Assembly: GCF_016920785.2 (NCBI RefSeq) | Contig: NW_024609836.1 | Location: forward strand, 12,058,018-12,122,017 | Length of the DNA: 64,000 nucleotides | Direction of reading: 5' to 3' | DNA from: Ixodes scapularis | Taxonomy: Eukaryota; Arthropoda; Arachnida; Ixodida; Ixodidae | Shown here: positions 33,003 through 43,277 of the stretch, in pieces | How positions within the stretch are numbered: position 1 is the first letter of the stretch | How the letters are laid out: the number at the start of each line of letters is the position of its first letter | The notes under the pieces: model-generated | What the model saw: the letters and a program-made list of their open reading frames with translations, nothing else | Told to the model about the DNA's origin: nothing | The model's database searches: none | Program-made: the position numbers and the translations under genes

Positions 33003-35004
33003 TTTTCAAACGGGATCGACGTTCCTCCCACCACTCCCACGTGGGGCTCCCACGTGGTCGTATAAACGTGATGCTTGGAGAGCACGTTCGCTTCTTCCAC
33101 TATTTAGCAAAAAAGTGATCAAAGCATCACGTGCACCCTATTTTCAGTCACCCAGAGTTACTCTAATGCAGTGGTCAAGTTTGTTTCTTGCGACCACCGC
33201 CAGGGTATTAATTCCGGCTCCTGGTTGGTCAGATTCGAATTTTTGAAGACGCCCTGGAACACGCCCAGCCCGCGTTCGGCCAATGGCGCCTCCTCATTTG
33301 TCTCCTATACTTCCCAACGAATGGCCAAACTCTCTACATATACGGCTCTGCCCTGCTGTTGCTCAAGTCCATCAACGTCGCAACAGCCTCGGAGCGCACC
33401 TTCCACTTTTACCAGCAGGCTTACCTGGTGCCCGCTGTGAAGCAGGTTATGTGGTGTAGGAAGGGGTTCTAAAAATAAAAAAAATGGCATAGCCTAACTT
33501 ACAAGACATAATTCATTGCCAGGTTTATAAGCGGCACAACTCTGAGCTCCTGGAAGGATTCAAGGAAAGGCCATCGACCTAGCTGGAGATGGGCGCAGCG
33601 ACTCGCCGTGGTTTAGTGCAAAATATTGCACTTTCAGCTTCCACGAGCCGAGCACCAAGAAGGTCGTTCACATTGAGCAGGTGCAAGTCGGTGAGGTAAG
33701 ATTTACTAACCAAAACAAAAGGCCTACCCTGCGTCACACACCCCTTTGTTTAGAATAATTAAAAATCATCCTTACTGCCTCTTTAAGTGTGATATTTCTA
33801 AGAACATTGCAATCAGACTGCAGTAGGGTGACTTTTGAACTAATGAAGGCATACACATTGTGATCAGTCAGATGAGGTGCCCTCCAGCAACGCCGTGGAA
33901 AAGGTGGACTTCGTCCCTAGCCTCACCAAGCTCAAGAAGGAAGACTTCACCATCGGCTCTTTCATCTCGGGTATGTAAAACTTTCATCATAAGCTACCCA
34001 CCTATTTGTTTGTTTTTTTTTAACTCTCTGTAAGGTTAACCAGCTATCTGTTATTTCGTATCCTTTACAATACAAGCCCTATATGCAGACCGTCACCCAG
34101 GCGTCGAGCACCGCATGAGGACCGAAGAAAGGGGCACAAAGCACTACTTCGACACGTGGCACATTGACAAAGGTTGGTTTCCCATTATTATTTTTTTCAT
34201 TTTATTTACTGATAGGCAGTGACTAATTCGACAATCCGTGGTCAAAATAACATTATAAATTACTTTTATGTGTATGACTTTGATTCCAAATACGTGCACC
34301 CGTTAAAATGCTTTATTTATTATTTCGACGTCCCTCGTAGAAATATTGATGTTCTCACTGGATGTAATGGAATACATGGAGATAACCATTTCAAGGGCTT
34401 TGATAAAACAAAGTCGATGCGTTTTCCGACACAAAAGGCCACTTATACGACCTGTACATTAACGGCATTGTTGAGCACTTTGCTTACAGACAGAGAAACG
34501 GAACCTTTGAAATGTGGTTCGAATCAAGACTTGGCATTAATATAGAGATAATCAAACATTGCTTTTCGTAGATTATTTCACAGAAAATGGGAACCACTAG
34601 CCTGAATAGTTGCTCCTTGGTGCTGCTATCGCCGTGGGAATGAGAACGAGACCAAACATTGTACGCCTGAACCCATACCCAGTCTGCTGCACAAGGCACC
34701 GGTCAATAAATATCTTGCCTACATGCAGAATAAGACGATACTTAAATTAAAATGTGTTTCTTAAATTTACGAGAGAACACCATTTCAAAATCCACCGCCC
34801 GTCACCGGTCGAACTCGGGAGCACAAACCATACATATTGGAATCTTGACCACACACCACACACGTCGAACAGATGATGATTTATTTTCAAGTAGAACCGT
34901 TGAAGCATCGCGCCTTGCAAAGAGCGTAAAAGCTGACATGCCTGAAGCTGTCCAAATATTAATTGAAAGTTATTTGCATGTCTTCCGGAAATAATGCCGT
35001 AGAC

Positions 35005-35384
35005 CAGGGTGTAAGATAGACAGGTGGGGAAACGAGAGCCAAATGAGCGACCGCATTGTGTCCCGCTCGGTTTTCTCTTTTTCTGTGGCGCCATCTATGT
35101 GGAGCACCGCGAACTCTCACTCCGGGTGGGCGACCGATGGCGACCGGCTAAACTGACGGAGATGGTTTCTCGTGGATTTTCAATGGAGGACTGTCGTGCT
35201 TTCGGTTTATTTTGCGCTCTCCCATAAAGTTCCACGCAAATCCGATTCTGATTTTTTTTTCTCTCGCCGCAGCGCCATCTGTCGCAAGTCGGGGGTATCC
35301 GGAAGCAGACGAGTGCACAATCCGGTCACGGCGCTGCGGTAGGCTTCTATGGTCCGTTTACCCATCTGTCTATCTTACACCCTG
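35005..35384. mobile_element. hAT MITE, 380 bp, in an intron of the transposase-like gene
   Basis: The element starts CAGGGTGTAAGATAGACAG and ends with its reverse complement. It is flanked by a perfect 8-bp duplication CCGTAGAC (34997-35004 and 35385-35392). The inverted repeats extend about 24 bp with one mismatch. There is no coding capacity. Its first seven bases, CAGGGTG, match the first seven of the 3.37-kb hAT element at 6299, so related transposases may serve both. Confidence 0.93.
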
Positions 35385-36272
35385 CCGTAGACTTAGTTTG
35401 TTCATAGACATTGAAATAGTCACGGCCATACCCGACTACCCGACAAATTTCTATATGGCAGTGGACACTTCTGACGTATAGCTAACAATTGTACACTTTT
35501 CAAGGGTTGAAAAAGAAGCTCCAAGCAGCGAGCCGGAAGAGCGAGTCCAATGAACTGCAGGTGTGGGTGCAGCTAATCACCAATCACCTGTACTACTGTG
35601 CAGTGCTGGGTGATGGAAACGGCCCACTCCTAGTAAGTATGTGGCTCAGCTTGCTGAACCACGTGGTGGACAAGCACCATGGCCACGACGGACCGTTCAG
35701 CGAGTGCCTACACCAGCCACTTTCTGACCGTACATGGTTGGCTGAGGGTAAGTTCATTTCACCGTTCCTTGTCCAGTACACCCCTCCTGCGATTCTGATG
35801 TAGGAGAAATAAAAATACTTCTGAATGGCGTCCATCATAGCTGTAGGCTTATTCCAGGAACCCCAGCTTGTGACAAGCTCCGGATTATTGTTTCAAGCCC
35901 GCGGCTCCGCAAGGACATTTGTCCCCCGGGTCCCAGACATCCTCCGTGGAAGCTTTCAACAGCGTACTGATCGGGTTTGCCTCCAAGTCTCGGGCATTTA
36001 CGCCAGAGAGAATGGAACAAGGTAAACAACTCTTCTAATTGAACGACCATTCCTGGCATAGTTGCCTGCAGCCGATTCTGAAAACAATATTTAATAAAAG
36101 GACCTCATTAATGCTGTTCTTTTCATGGAATTTGCATGATAGGCATGTGCTCTACAAGGTCAAAAGTTATGTCTGTTGTGTTCAAGCCAGCACCCTGCAA
36201 ACAAGTCTTTAAGTCTTATGAACTTGTGAATTATCTTTTCGAATTTCAGTTTGCTTTTGTACCAGTAACATA

Positions 36273-37014
36273 TACCCTAGTTACACGGGTGCTTTGAACT
36301 GTCATTGAGTTCAATCACAGTTATCGGCCCCAACTGTGATTGAACCAAACTGAGCTCAGATAATGCTACACGGCACTCTAGAACCCAGTTCAAGCTAAAA
36401 TGAAACAAGTTCTCGTGCCACGTGATCAGTTTAATTGTTAAAGTAATTTACTGAAAACACACATTTTATTTATTATAAGTATATCGTACATTATGTTGAA
36501 TACCTTGTTGCTTTTTAGCGGCGTTAACACGAGTACCAAAGCAAATTCAGGGCTAGGTTCCGCATATTTTAGGCTAGGAGGTGCAAACTACCGCCCGCTA
36601 AGATGGGTGCTACCATTACTATTCGTCTATTTATACAGCTGGTACCGCCGCCATCTTCGCTCGTTTGGTGGCTTGCAGGCTTGCCGGGATTGTTTTAGCG
36701 GCAGCTCTGACGCCTAAACCTATTCCTTCCCGGATATTTTGCTGCTATGATTCTTTCTAGACGCCTTCCCCTACATTCCTAAACAGTAGGTGCCTCGCAA
36801 GCGATGGTCGGCGGCAGCGGTCCCGCGGACACGGTCCGTTCTACCTCCGTTGGGGAAGTCCGTTCATTTGAACCGAGGTAAGGGAGCTCACTTGAACTCA
36901 ACTGTCATTACCGGCTCGATGACAGTTGGCGCCGCCGTGTACCTCCGGCCGATCGTGATTGAGTCAACTGTTGTTGACTCAAAAGCAGTTAAGAGCGCCC
37001 GTGCAACTAGGGTA
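36273..37014. mobile_element. MITE with 21-bp terminal inverted repeats
   Basis: The left end TACCCTAGTTACACGGGTGC and the right end read inward TACCCTAGTTGCACGGGCGC differ at two positions. The flanks are ATA on both sides, a possible 3-bp duplication. The interior carries several GAACTCAA/TTGAGTTC and CAACTG copies. It lies in intron 6 of the transposase-like gene. Confidence 0.7.
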
Positions 37015-37959
37015 ATAGAGAGTCTAAACTTTGTTCCATCAAGTGTATGTATACATTTCGGTCTCCACATTCAAACCAGGTTTTTTGTATAGCACCAGTC
37101 CATATATTGTCTGTTTTTTCTGCAGGACCCTGGTTGCTGCGCTGCAGTACAATGAAAACGTTGGGCGGGAGCAGTCACAACCCAGTAAGGAGTACGTCGC
37201 TTCATGGTCGTCACGTCCAGAGCACGGAAGGGCCATTCCACAGCACGGTCGATTCCAAGCGACGCAACGCTTGGTATGTTATTGTTCCGTTGGTTGGGGT
37301 TAAAACTGTGACACAAGATTCTGACTTTCAGAGTACCGTGATGAGCTGATGGATGAGGTCATGACCTGCCTGGAAGAGTGGCCGATGCTGAAGGAAGCCC
37401 TCGAGGCGAATGCGTCCCAGCATCTGCCACCGATTTTTGCCAGGTACCCGAGGCCCCCAAAGAGTGACCTGATTGCGGCCAGACGATCCCGCTTTACCTC
37501 TCATGCCGGCTACGTTAACACAAGTACCGAATATTCCTGATAACAAACAGCCTTGTTAGTAATAAATATCTCAATACCATAGCTGCTTAATCCAAGAGAT
37601 GATAAATGCTTCTTTTATGTTTACCTTTTACAATAGCCTTCAACTGCATGTCTTTATCTGTTTTTGTTGATAATTGGCAATACAAGCATTTTTAACTGTT
37701 GCTAATATTTAAATTTTCTCTGCAGATCGTCTTAGGACCTGTCCTGAAGCACCTTTAATTCCTTGATCTCTTTCCCTCTGCTAGTCCCTTTTTTATGGCA
37801 TGAGGTACGGGATGTATAAAAGATTGCCTTTCTACATTAAATGTTTCTTTGAAACTAGAGGCTAAGCACCAGCTTTTGAGAAGAAAGGTTTGTACCGTGG
37901 CATACCATGCCTGTACCATGCCATACGTTGCCTTTTTCTTAATTGCTGTCAGCACACTT

Positions 37960-38640
37960 GTTAGTTGCGTTTGTTACAGCATACCGAAGTGCCCTTGCAC
38001 ACCATTTCTTTTAGACTTGCTTTCTTTGCAGCAGAAGTTAGTGTCCCTGTCTGCTGCATTTGTGTGGCGTTTTTATATTCCAAAAGCAGGGGTAGCTGCT
38101 CACGCCACTCATTTCTACGCGGTCAAGTCTGCGCCTCGAGCATAAGGTATGCAACACGTAGTGAAGCGATTATTTTCCTCCTGCAAGTTTCATCCGTAAG
38201 CGTAAGGGCAATGTTTTTTTCTACGGGCACGAGTTTTTGCTGTCTTTTACTTCTTTACACTCCGTTGAGCAGTTCCGTTTATTGTTGCTTTCTTTTCAGT
38301 GCAGGTAATTGCCTGTGTGCTGCTTTTCTTTGTTGTCTTTTTCTATTTCAGAGGTACACGTAGGTGTTCTAGCCACTCTTCTCCACGTGACCGAGTTCCT
38401 CCTCGGGCATGAGGTAGGCAACATGTATGGAAATGATCATTTCTGTCCTGAAAGTTCCAGGTGTACCCTCCGTGCCGAAACATTACCCCGGGGCATAAAG
38501 GAAATGTGTCTTGTGCGGGCTCATATCTAATTTTTTCTTGCGATTTGTCAAAATGTATTGCATTCGACAGTTCCATCTGATTGTTACTTCTTTGCAGTGT
38601 GGGTAACTTCCCGTCTGGTTTTCTTTTTTTTTTTTTCAGA
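37960..38640. repeat. Diverged tandem duplication, period about 268 bp
   Basis: The block beginning GGTAGCTGCTCACGCC at 38091 recurs in altered form at about 38359 (CGTAGGTGTTCTAGCC). The similarity continues through GGTATGCAACACGTAG versus GGTAGGCAACATGTAT. A third, partial copy of the T-rich part lies near 38580-38640. A 19-base C run follows at about 38672-38690. No coding function is evident. Confidence 0.55.
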
Positions 38641-38699
38641 ATGCTTCCAGCGCCTATTTCCTTCATTCCCGCCCCCCCCCCCCCCCCCCCTTGAACTGG

Positions 38700-39540
38700 T
38701 CTGCCGTTGATGAATGGTAGGTGTAATGCAAACCACACGCCACCATGTTCTGAGGCTTTCTATAACGTACATGTTTACTAAGCATCCCTCCTTTCTCACA
38801 GCATGTGTAAATATTAAAAAAAGTTCACTCCACTGACTTTTTTCCCAGACCTTCTTTATTTGCATACAACACTGCACACCAAGTCGACCTCTTGAATACA
38901 ATAATAAATGTGTCATGTTACTGGGAAATAAGGAAAAAACCGAAGACCACAATTCGCAAACACGCAATTCAGTGCAACGCAAGATGCTTCATGCAAGATG
39001 CTTCAAAAACCTACAACATGGCATGAATGATTGCGAAATTGAAAAGTTAACAAATAGCGTCAAGACACTAGCTGTGCAGTGATCACGCTTAAAATCTAAA
39101 GCTTGGTAATTACTTTTTTAACAAAAATAATTTTAGAACCAGAACTGTCATTCGTACACTTCTTCCACTTCGGCATTACCTCACCGTTCTAACGTGATCC
39201 TTTCACATTCCGAGCGCCTCGGCGGTCCCTTACAATCATACGCGATCCCTTCTACTGTCGAGCATTGGCCGTTGGAATTGGGGAAAGAAAATGTAAAAAG
39301 ACCACTGACATCGTCAAACGTACTTTCTGGCTCTGGTTTCATTATTTCGAAAGAAACAAATTCTGAAGTTCGTTTGACGGCATGCGTCCCGGAGGTCGCC
39401 TCAAAGGCTGGTAGCCGCTGTATCACGGATCACGCCGACTGTTTTGGTGGCATCCTAAAACCAGTCGTGCTCCAGATCGCCTACCGAATGAGGGCGATGG
39501 AGCTAAACGACATGGGGCTCATCCGACAGAGCAGCACCCA
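38700..39540. other. Flank of the P2X7-C-like pseudogene
   Basis: The minus-strand stop of the P2X7-C-like exon is at 39541-39543, so this would be its 3' untranslated region or flank. A 116-codon plus frame (39194-39544) and its 81-codon antisense shadow match nothing that I know. Confidence 0.3.
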
Positions 39541-39604
39541 TTAACTCTTCACGTAACTTTGGGGATAAAGTTGTGTACTCATAATAGAGCACTGCGCGGG
39601 CCGG

Positions 39605-39780
39605 AATTTCTAGGCCCGGCCCGACCCGGCCCGGTAGAGACACGGCCCGGGCCCGGCCCGAGCCCGACAGAATTTTTAATTTCTAGGCCCGGCCCGACCC
39701 GGCCCGGAAGAGACACGGCCCGGGCCCGGCCCGAGCCCGACAGAATTTCAATTTCTAGGCCCCGCCCGACCCGGCCCGAT
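39605..39780. repeat. GC-rich 73-bp tandem repeat at the left end of the hAT element
   Basis: The start AATTTCTAGGCCCGGCCCGA occurs at about 39605, 39678 and 39750, giving two and a half units with a period of 72-73 bp. The units are mostly combinations of CCCGGCCCG. It probably forms transposase-binding or structural subterminal sequence. Confidence 0.8.
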
Positions 39781-39789
39781 GGCTGTAGC

Positions 39790-40045
39790 GCGAAACAGCC
39801 CATTCCCGTTTGAACCCGTCCCGTTTCCACCCCTTCCCGAAACGAGCTCCCCATTTGAACCCCGTCCTGTTTCGACCCATTCTTTAAACGCCCTTTCCAT
39901 ATGAACTCGTCCCGTTTCGACCAGTTCCCTAAACGCCCTTCTCGTTTGAATTTGTCCTGTTTCGACCCATTCCCTAAACGCCCTTCTTATTTGAACCAGT
40001 TTCCGAAACACCCTTTGCGTTTGAACGCGTTCCGTTTCAACTTAC
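39790..40045. repeat. Degenerate 45-bp tandem repeat
   Basis: Five to six copies of a unit with CGTTTGAACCCGTCCCGTTT and a later CCCTAAACGCCC follow the GC-rich end. Because 45 is a multiple of three, a minus frame (39748-40011) shows a 15-residue repeat of the form RRAFREWVETGQIQT. I see no evidence that it is expressed. Confidence 0.75.
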
Positions 40046-41510
40046 TTTTATAAGGCCCTGCACATCGCAACCTCTTCGCAAAAAGTCTCCATCGTTCTAA
40101 GCCTGGTGTGCGCACCTTTTCTGTTTAAGAATATGTTCTCAAGTAGCTTTACATGTTAACGCGTTCTTAAAATATACAACCCTTTCAGGCAAGATTAAGT
40201 TTAATATATTCCTACTTAACCCCTTAAAACGTTTTTTTCAAGATGGTTCCCAAAACGTGCAAGCGCGGAACGGACTATGTACACTGCGCGACACTGATAC
40301 CGCGAACACGACGTTGGCTCTTTTTTCGAATTTTACATCGAAACGGTATTAGTAGGCACCAAAGTATACCGCTTAGGTCTTTGGCCCAGATGAGCACTTC
40401 TAAAAACACTAATAGTTTTGAAAACAGCGTTTTGATTCTATGAGATAAACATAAAAACACGACGATCGCTTGTTCGCGCTAATATAGTGTCGCGCTCTGT
40501 GCAACAAGGGAGTCTTTGAATAACGTACTCAAGCACTTTGGGCAAGCTAAAATTAGCATCGCCATAGGTTTTACATCGCAACGCTATTTTTACGGTACCC
40601 AAAGCGCTTGCGTACGTTTTTCTAAATCTTCCTAATAGTGGACTAGATATTTTTGAGAGCGATGAATCAGACAGGTTGACAAGCATATGACTGGGACTTT
40701 ATTTTGCTTACAATTTATAACACTGAACCCTCGCTTACACGGAAAAAGCTTGAAGGCTTTCTAGCTTCAAGACGTCGTTTAGTTATTATTTTTAACGACG
40801 CTGTAGTGAATTTGCACCTCGCTTTTTTTTTGTATTCAATGAACCTAGAAGATTAATAAGCAAACTTCTTGCTATCAGCAACAATTTATGATTTACGACA
40901 CAAGATTGCCCGGGCCGGCCCGGGCCGGCGCGGCCCGAGAACTTTTTTGTTCAAGCCCGGGCCCGGCCCGGGCCCGAGAAAATACATGCTACCCGGCCCG
41001 AGCCCGGCCCGCGGGCCGGGCCGGGCTCGGGCTTTCGGGCTGGCCCGGGCCCGTGCAGTGCTCTAACTCATAAATCCCACGGCTTGCAGAGCTTCAAAGC
41101 CCTGGTATTCATCAGATGGATACATGTTTCGAATGGCGTGTACAACAAAAGCGGGCAAGACTGTCCGGTTTCTTCTGCCAAGGCGGCGTCAGATCCACCA
41201 GACAAACTGCCGGTACGCCACATGCCGGTGCTTCCTGTTGAAAAACCAGAAGGATGACATAGGTGACACATGAGAATACAAAAAACTCAAGGAAGAGACG
41301 GCTCCGAAGAGCAGAAATGTTGTGAACCTAGAACAAAAGCATCAAGAAACTATATGCAATCAAATCAACCCACAGTAAAATAACATCACCTCAGATAGTA
41401 ACAAGATGCACATAATGTGAACTAGTATCGCTGCCCTAGCCGATTGTTTATGCACCATACAACTAGGCCCCCATCGCCAGCAAGGTCATAATTAAAATCA
41501 CAGGAACAAA

Positions 41511-42539
41511 TCAGTCATGCTTTAGCATCTGCTTACTATGCCATGCCAAACAATGTAGTAAAAATACATCAACTTCTTGAGACAGGTGCGGGGCGGGAAC
41601 TGTATTATTGGTGCCAGGGAAAGGCGCGGTGTTGTTAGTTTCACGAGCATGACTAGGAGTCACTTCACAAACACAATTTGTTACAGGGCAGTAAGTATAC
41701 ATCCTTTGGTTAACGTGCGGCCTGTTTAGTATGAGCGAGAACCTCTGACCGGTGCCTTTACCGAAATCGATTAACTTTTTTGCGTAAATGCTGCGTAGCC
41801 GGACAGAAAACCTCACTGACTGAAATTCCTTTTCCTTTGAACTTAAAACGCTGACAAAAAACATTCGCCTTAAACTTATAGGAATAAAGTTTAACAATTT
41901 TTGGCCGGCGGTACGTGCCTGATCTATGAGCACGGGATATCACCTCGCCAAGCATATCTAGTCCTAATATCGTAGAAAGATTGTCGCGGATATGAGTCTC
42001 TGACTGCGACCCGTTCTCGAAAGGGGTGTCAGCAATCCCGTAGAAACGTAAGTTGTCACGACGTCACCTATCTTCAAGCTCATTAATTCTTGAATTCAGA
42101 ACGGTAGTTTCGCCTCGGGCGGCCTCACTAACAACATTAGGAAGTTCAGCAGGGTACTCTGGCATATCTATTGATTCCACAAGTGATTCGACTGCTGCAA
42201 GTCTTGAATGGACGTCTATAGCACTTTTAGTTCTAGTTGATGCTGGTTATTTTTGACCGGATTTAGCATGTCAACCATCTCGGTATGACGCGCATGGTGC
42301 TTAGCGGACTGTTCAGCAATGGCAGCCAGAAAATCAGCGTTCGTGATAGGGCCGGAGTTTGCTTCAACGTCCCCAGATAACAAAAGTAACTTAAAAACGT
42401 GAACACAAACGTAACCAACTCTAAAAAGAACCAGCGGGCACTGGAGCAGCACAAAACCATTGCAAGATCCTTTAACGTGTAAGAATGAATATTTAGGAAC
42501 CTGCAGGATGAAGCAGAAAGAATTTTGAAGCGACCGCAT
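41511..42539 (-). pseudogene. Decayed non-LTR ORF1 with degenerate 2A motif
   Basis: The minus-strand frame from 42539 has a hydrophobic N-terminus, then LLLLSGDVEANSGP (2A-like core at 42348-42374), then a helical stretch. After frameshifts the similarity continues with a coiled coil and RRDNLRFYGI near 42050, where the other ORF1 in this window has RHNNLIIYGV. HRSGTYRRPKIVK follows near 41900, and a C-terminal stretch runs down to about 41700. The layout matches the intact ORF1 at 48.8-49.7 kb. The Pro of the 2A NPGP is replaced by Ser, and several stops are present. ORF2 is not seen downstream, which is odd because these elements usually lose their 5' end, not their 3' end. Confidence 0.7.
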
Positions 42540-43122
42540 AGCTGCCGCTCCTCTGAGCCCAACGAAAGCGTCCTGTAAACATTGGTTTGCTCTGTATGTT
42601 TATACAGCCTCGATGGAGATGCGCCTCATCGGGTAATCGGTCTCTCAGCTGTAGATGAGAAATTTAGCCAGTGCAGTACAACCGCTAACCTGGGGTTTTT
42701 AACGTGCATCACGCAGCAGTGATTACACGAACGCGCGCGGAATCATGGGAAGGCAACCGTCTTGTGTTGCGCCTGCTCCAATTGAAGCGAGGGCAAAGCG
42801 AACGTTTGAGAGGGAAAGGACATGAGCGAGGAGAAATTTCTCTTCTTCATTTCAGAGAATGGATAGCTCTACATTACAGTATATAGGGGTCTCACCTTCG
42901 TCGCCACAGCAGCCACACCCACTAGCCAGACTCTCCCAATATGCGGCTCTGCAAACTCAGACTGTGGTGGAAGCCGCGTCCTCGCTGGACCAGGCGTACG
43001 TCTCCCTTTTGCCACGTGACCACACCCCCATCCACAGCCACGCGCAGAGCCGGGTCGGGCGACGACAGGGAGGCGGCTCATTGGTCCGGCGGGCACGTAG
43101 CTCCTACCGCAGTTTCAGCTTA
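42540..43122. other. No recognised gene
   Basis: Moderately GC-rich sequence with overlapping open frames on both strands at 42859-43215 but no recognised domain. It precedes the Harbinger MITE. Confidence 0.3.
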
Positions 43123-43274
43123 AGGCTTGTTCACACATTTGCGTCGACCGCGTTGCGCTGTGCAGCACAGCGCCCCCATTGGCTCATCATAAGGGTTGCC
43201 ATAGCAACAGCGTGACGCAAGCAATCTTAACGCAGTCAAAAGCAGTAGTCAAAGGCCACTGTGTGAACGTGCCT
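43123..43274. mobile_element. Harbinger-type MITE, 152 bp
   Basis: The ends AGGCTTGTTCACAC and (read inward) AGGCACGTTCACAC are inverted repeats with two mismatches. Both sides carry TTA (43120-43122 and 43275-43277), the target duplication typical of PIF/Harbinger. GTTCACAC-type ends are usual in that superfamily. It may be mobilised by a Harbinger transposase such as the one at the right end of the window, although that element's own ends are not visible. Confidence 0.8.
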
Positions 43275-43277
43275 TTA

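Larger units (their letters stand above)
33250..37540 (+). pseudogene. DDE-type transposase-like gene, eight exons, degenerate
   Basis: Spliced pieces match a transposase-like family common in fish and cnidarians. I remember that family as Kolobok-related but am not sure. Exons by splice sites: about 33250-33452, 33523-33695, 33868-33970, 34089-34172, 35505-35747, 35858-36021, 37126-37273, 37332-37540. Signatures in order are NVATASERTFHFYQ, LAGDGRSDSP, HIEQVQV, SDRHPGVEHRM, HYFDTWHIDKGLKKKL, VWVQLITNHLYYCA, SVEAFNSVL, LQYNENVGREQS and YRDELMDEV. The exon 3-4 junction forms the conserved S-D-R-H. Frameshifts are seen near 35930 and near 37190, so the copy looks inactive. The expected upstream third of the protein is missing. 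The gene starts about 250 bp from the divergent THAP exon of the P-like gene. It ends at TGA 37538-37540. Confidence 0.72.
39585..41065. mobile_element. hAT-like non-autonomous element with GC-rich repetitive ends, 1,481 bp
   Basis: The ends are TAGAGCACTGCGCGGGCC on the left and TAGAGCACTGCACGGGCC read inward on the right, 17 of 18 identical. They are flanked by a perfect 8-bp duplication ACTCATAA (39577-39584 and 41066-41073). Subterminal regions are dense in CCCGGCCCG-type repeats on both sides. The middle (40050-40900) has no long frame. The 8-bp duplication and TAGAG-type ends fit hAT. Autonomous partners must be elsewhere. Confidence 0.9.
39541..41231 (-). pseudogene. P2X7 C-terminal-domain-like exon, split by a hAT insertion
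   Basis: After a TTTTTCAACAG acceptor, the minus strand encodes KHRHVAYRQFVWW, then LGRRNRTVLPAFVVHAIRN and a YQGF motif. This pattern is typical of the Cys-rich intracellular C-terminal domain of P2X7 receptors, which is found in many standalone invertebrate proteins. A TGA interrupts after VWWI, where Trp is common. The frame then runs into the inserted hAT element at 41065. If that element is removed, it continues for about 12 codons to TAA at 39541-39543. The upstream Cys-rich exon was not found in the window. The copy is broken by nonsense and by insertion. Confidence 0.68.
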
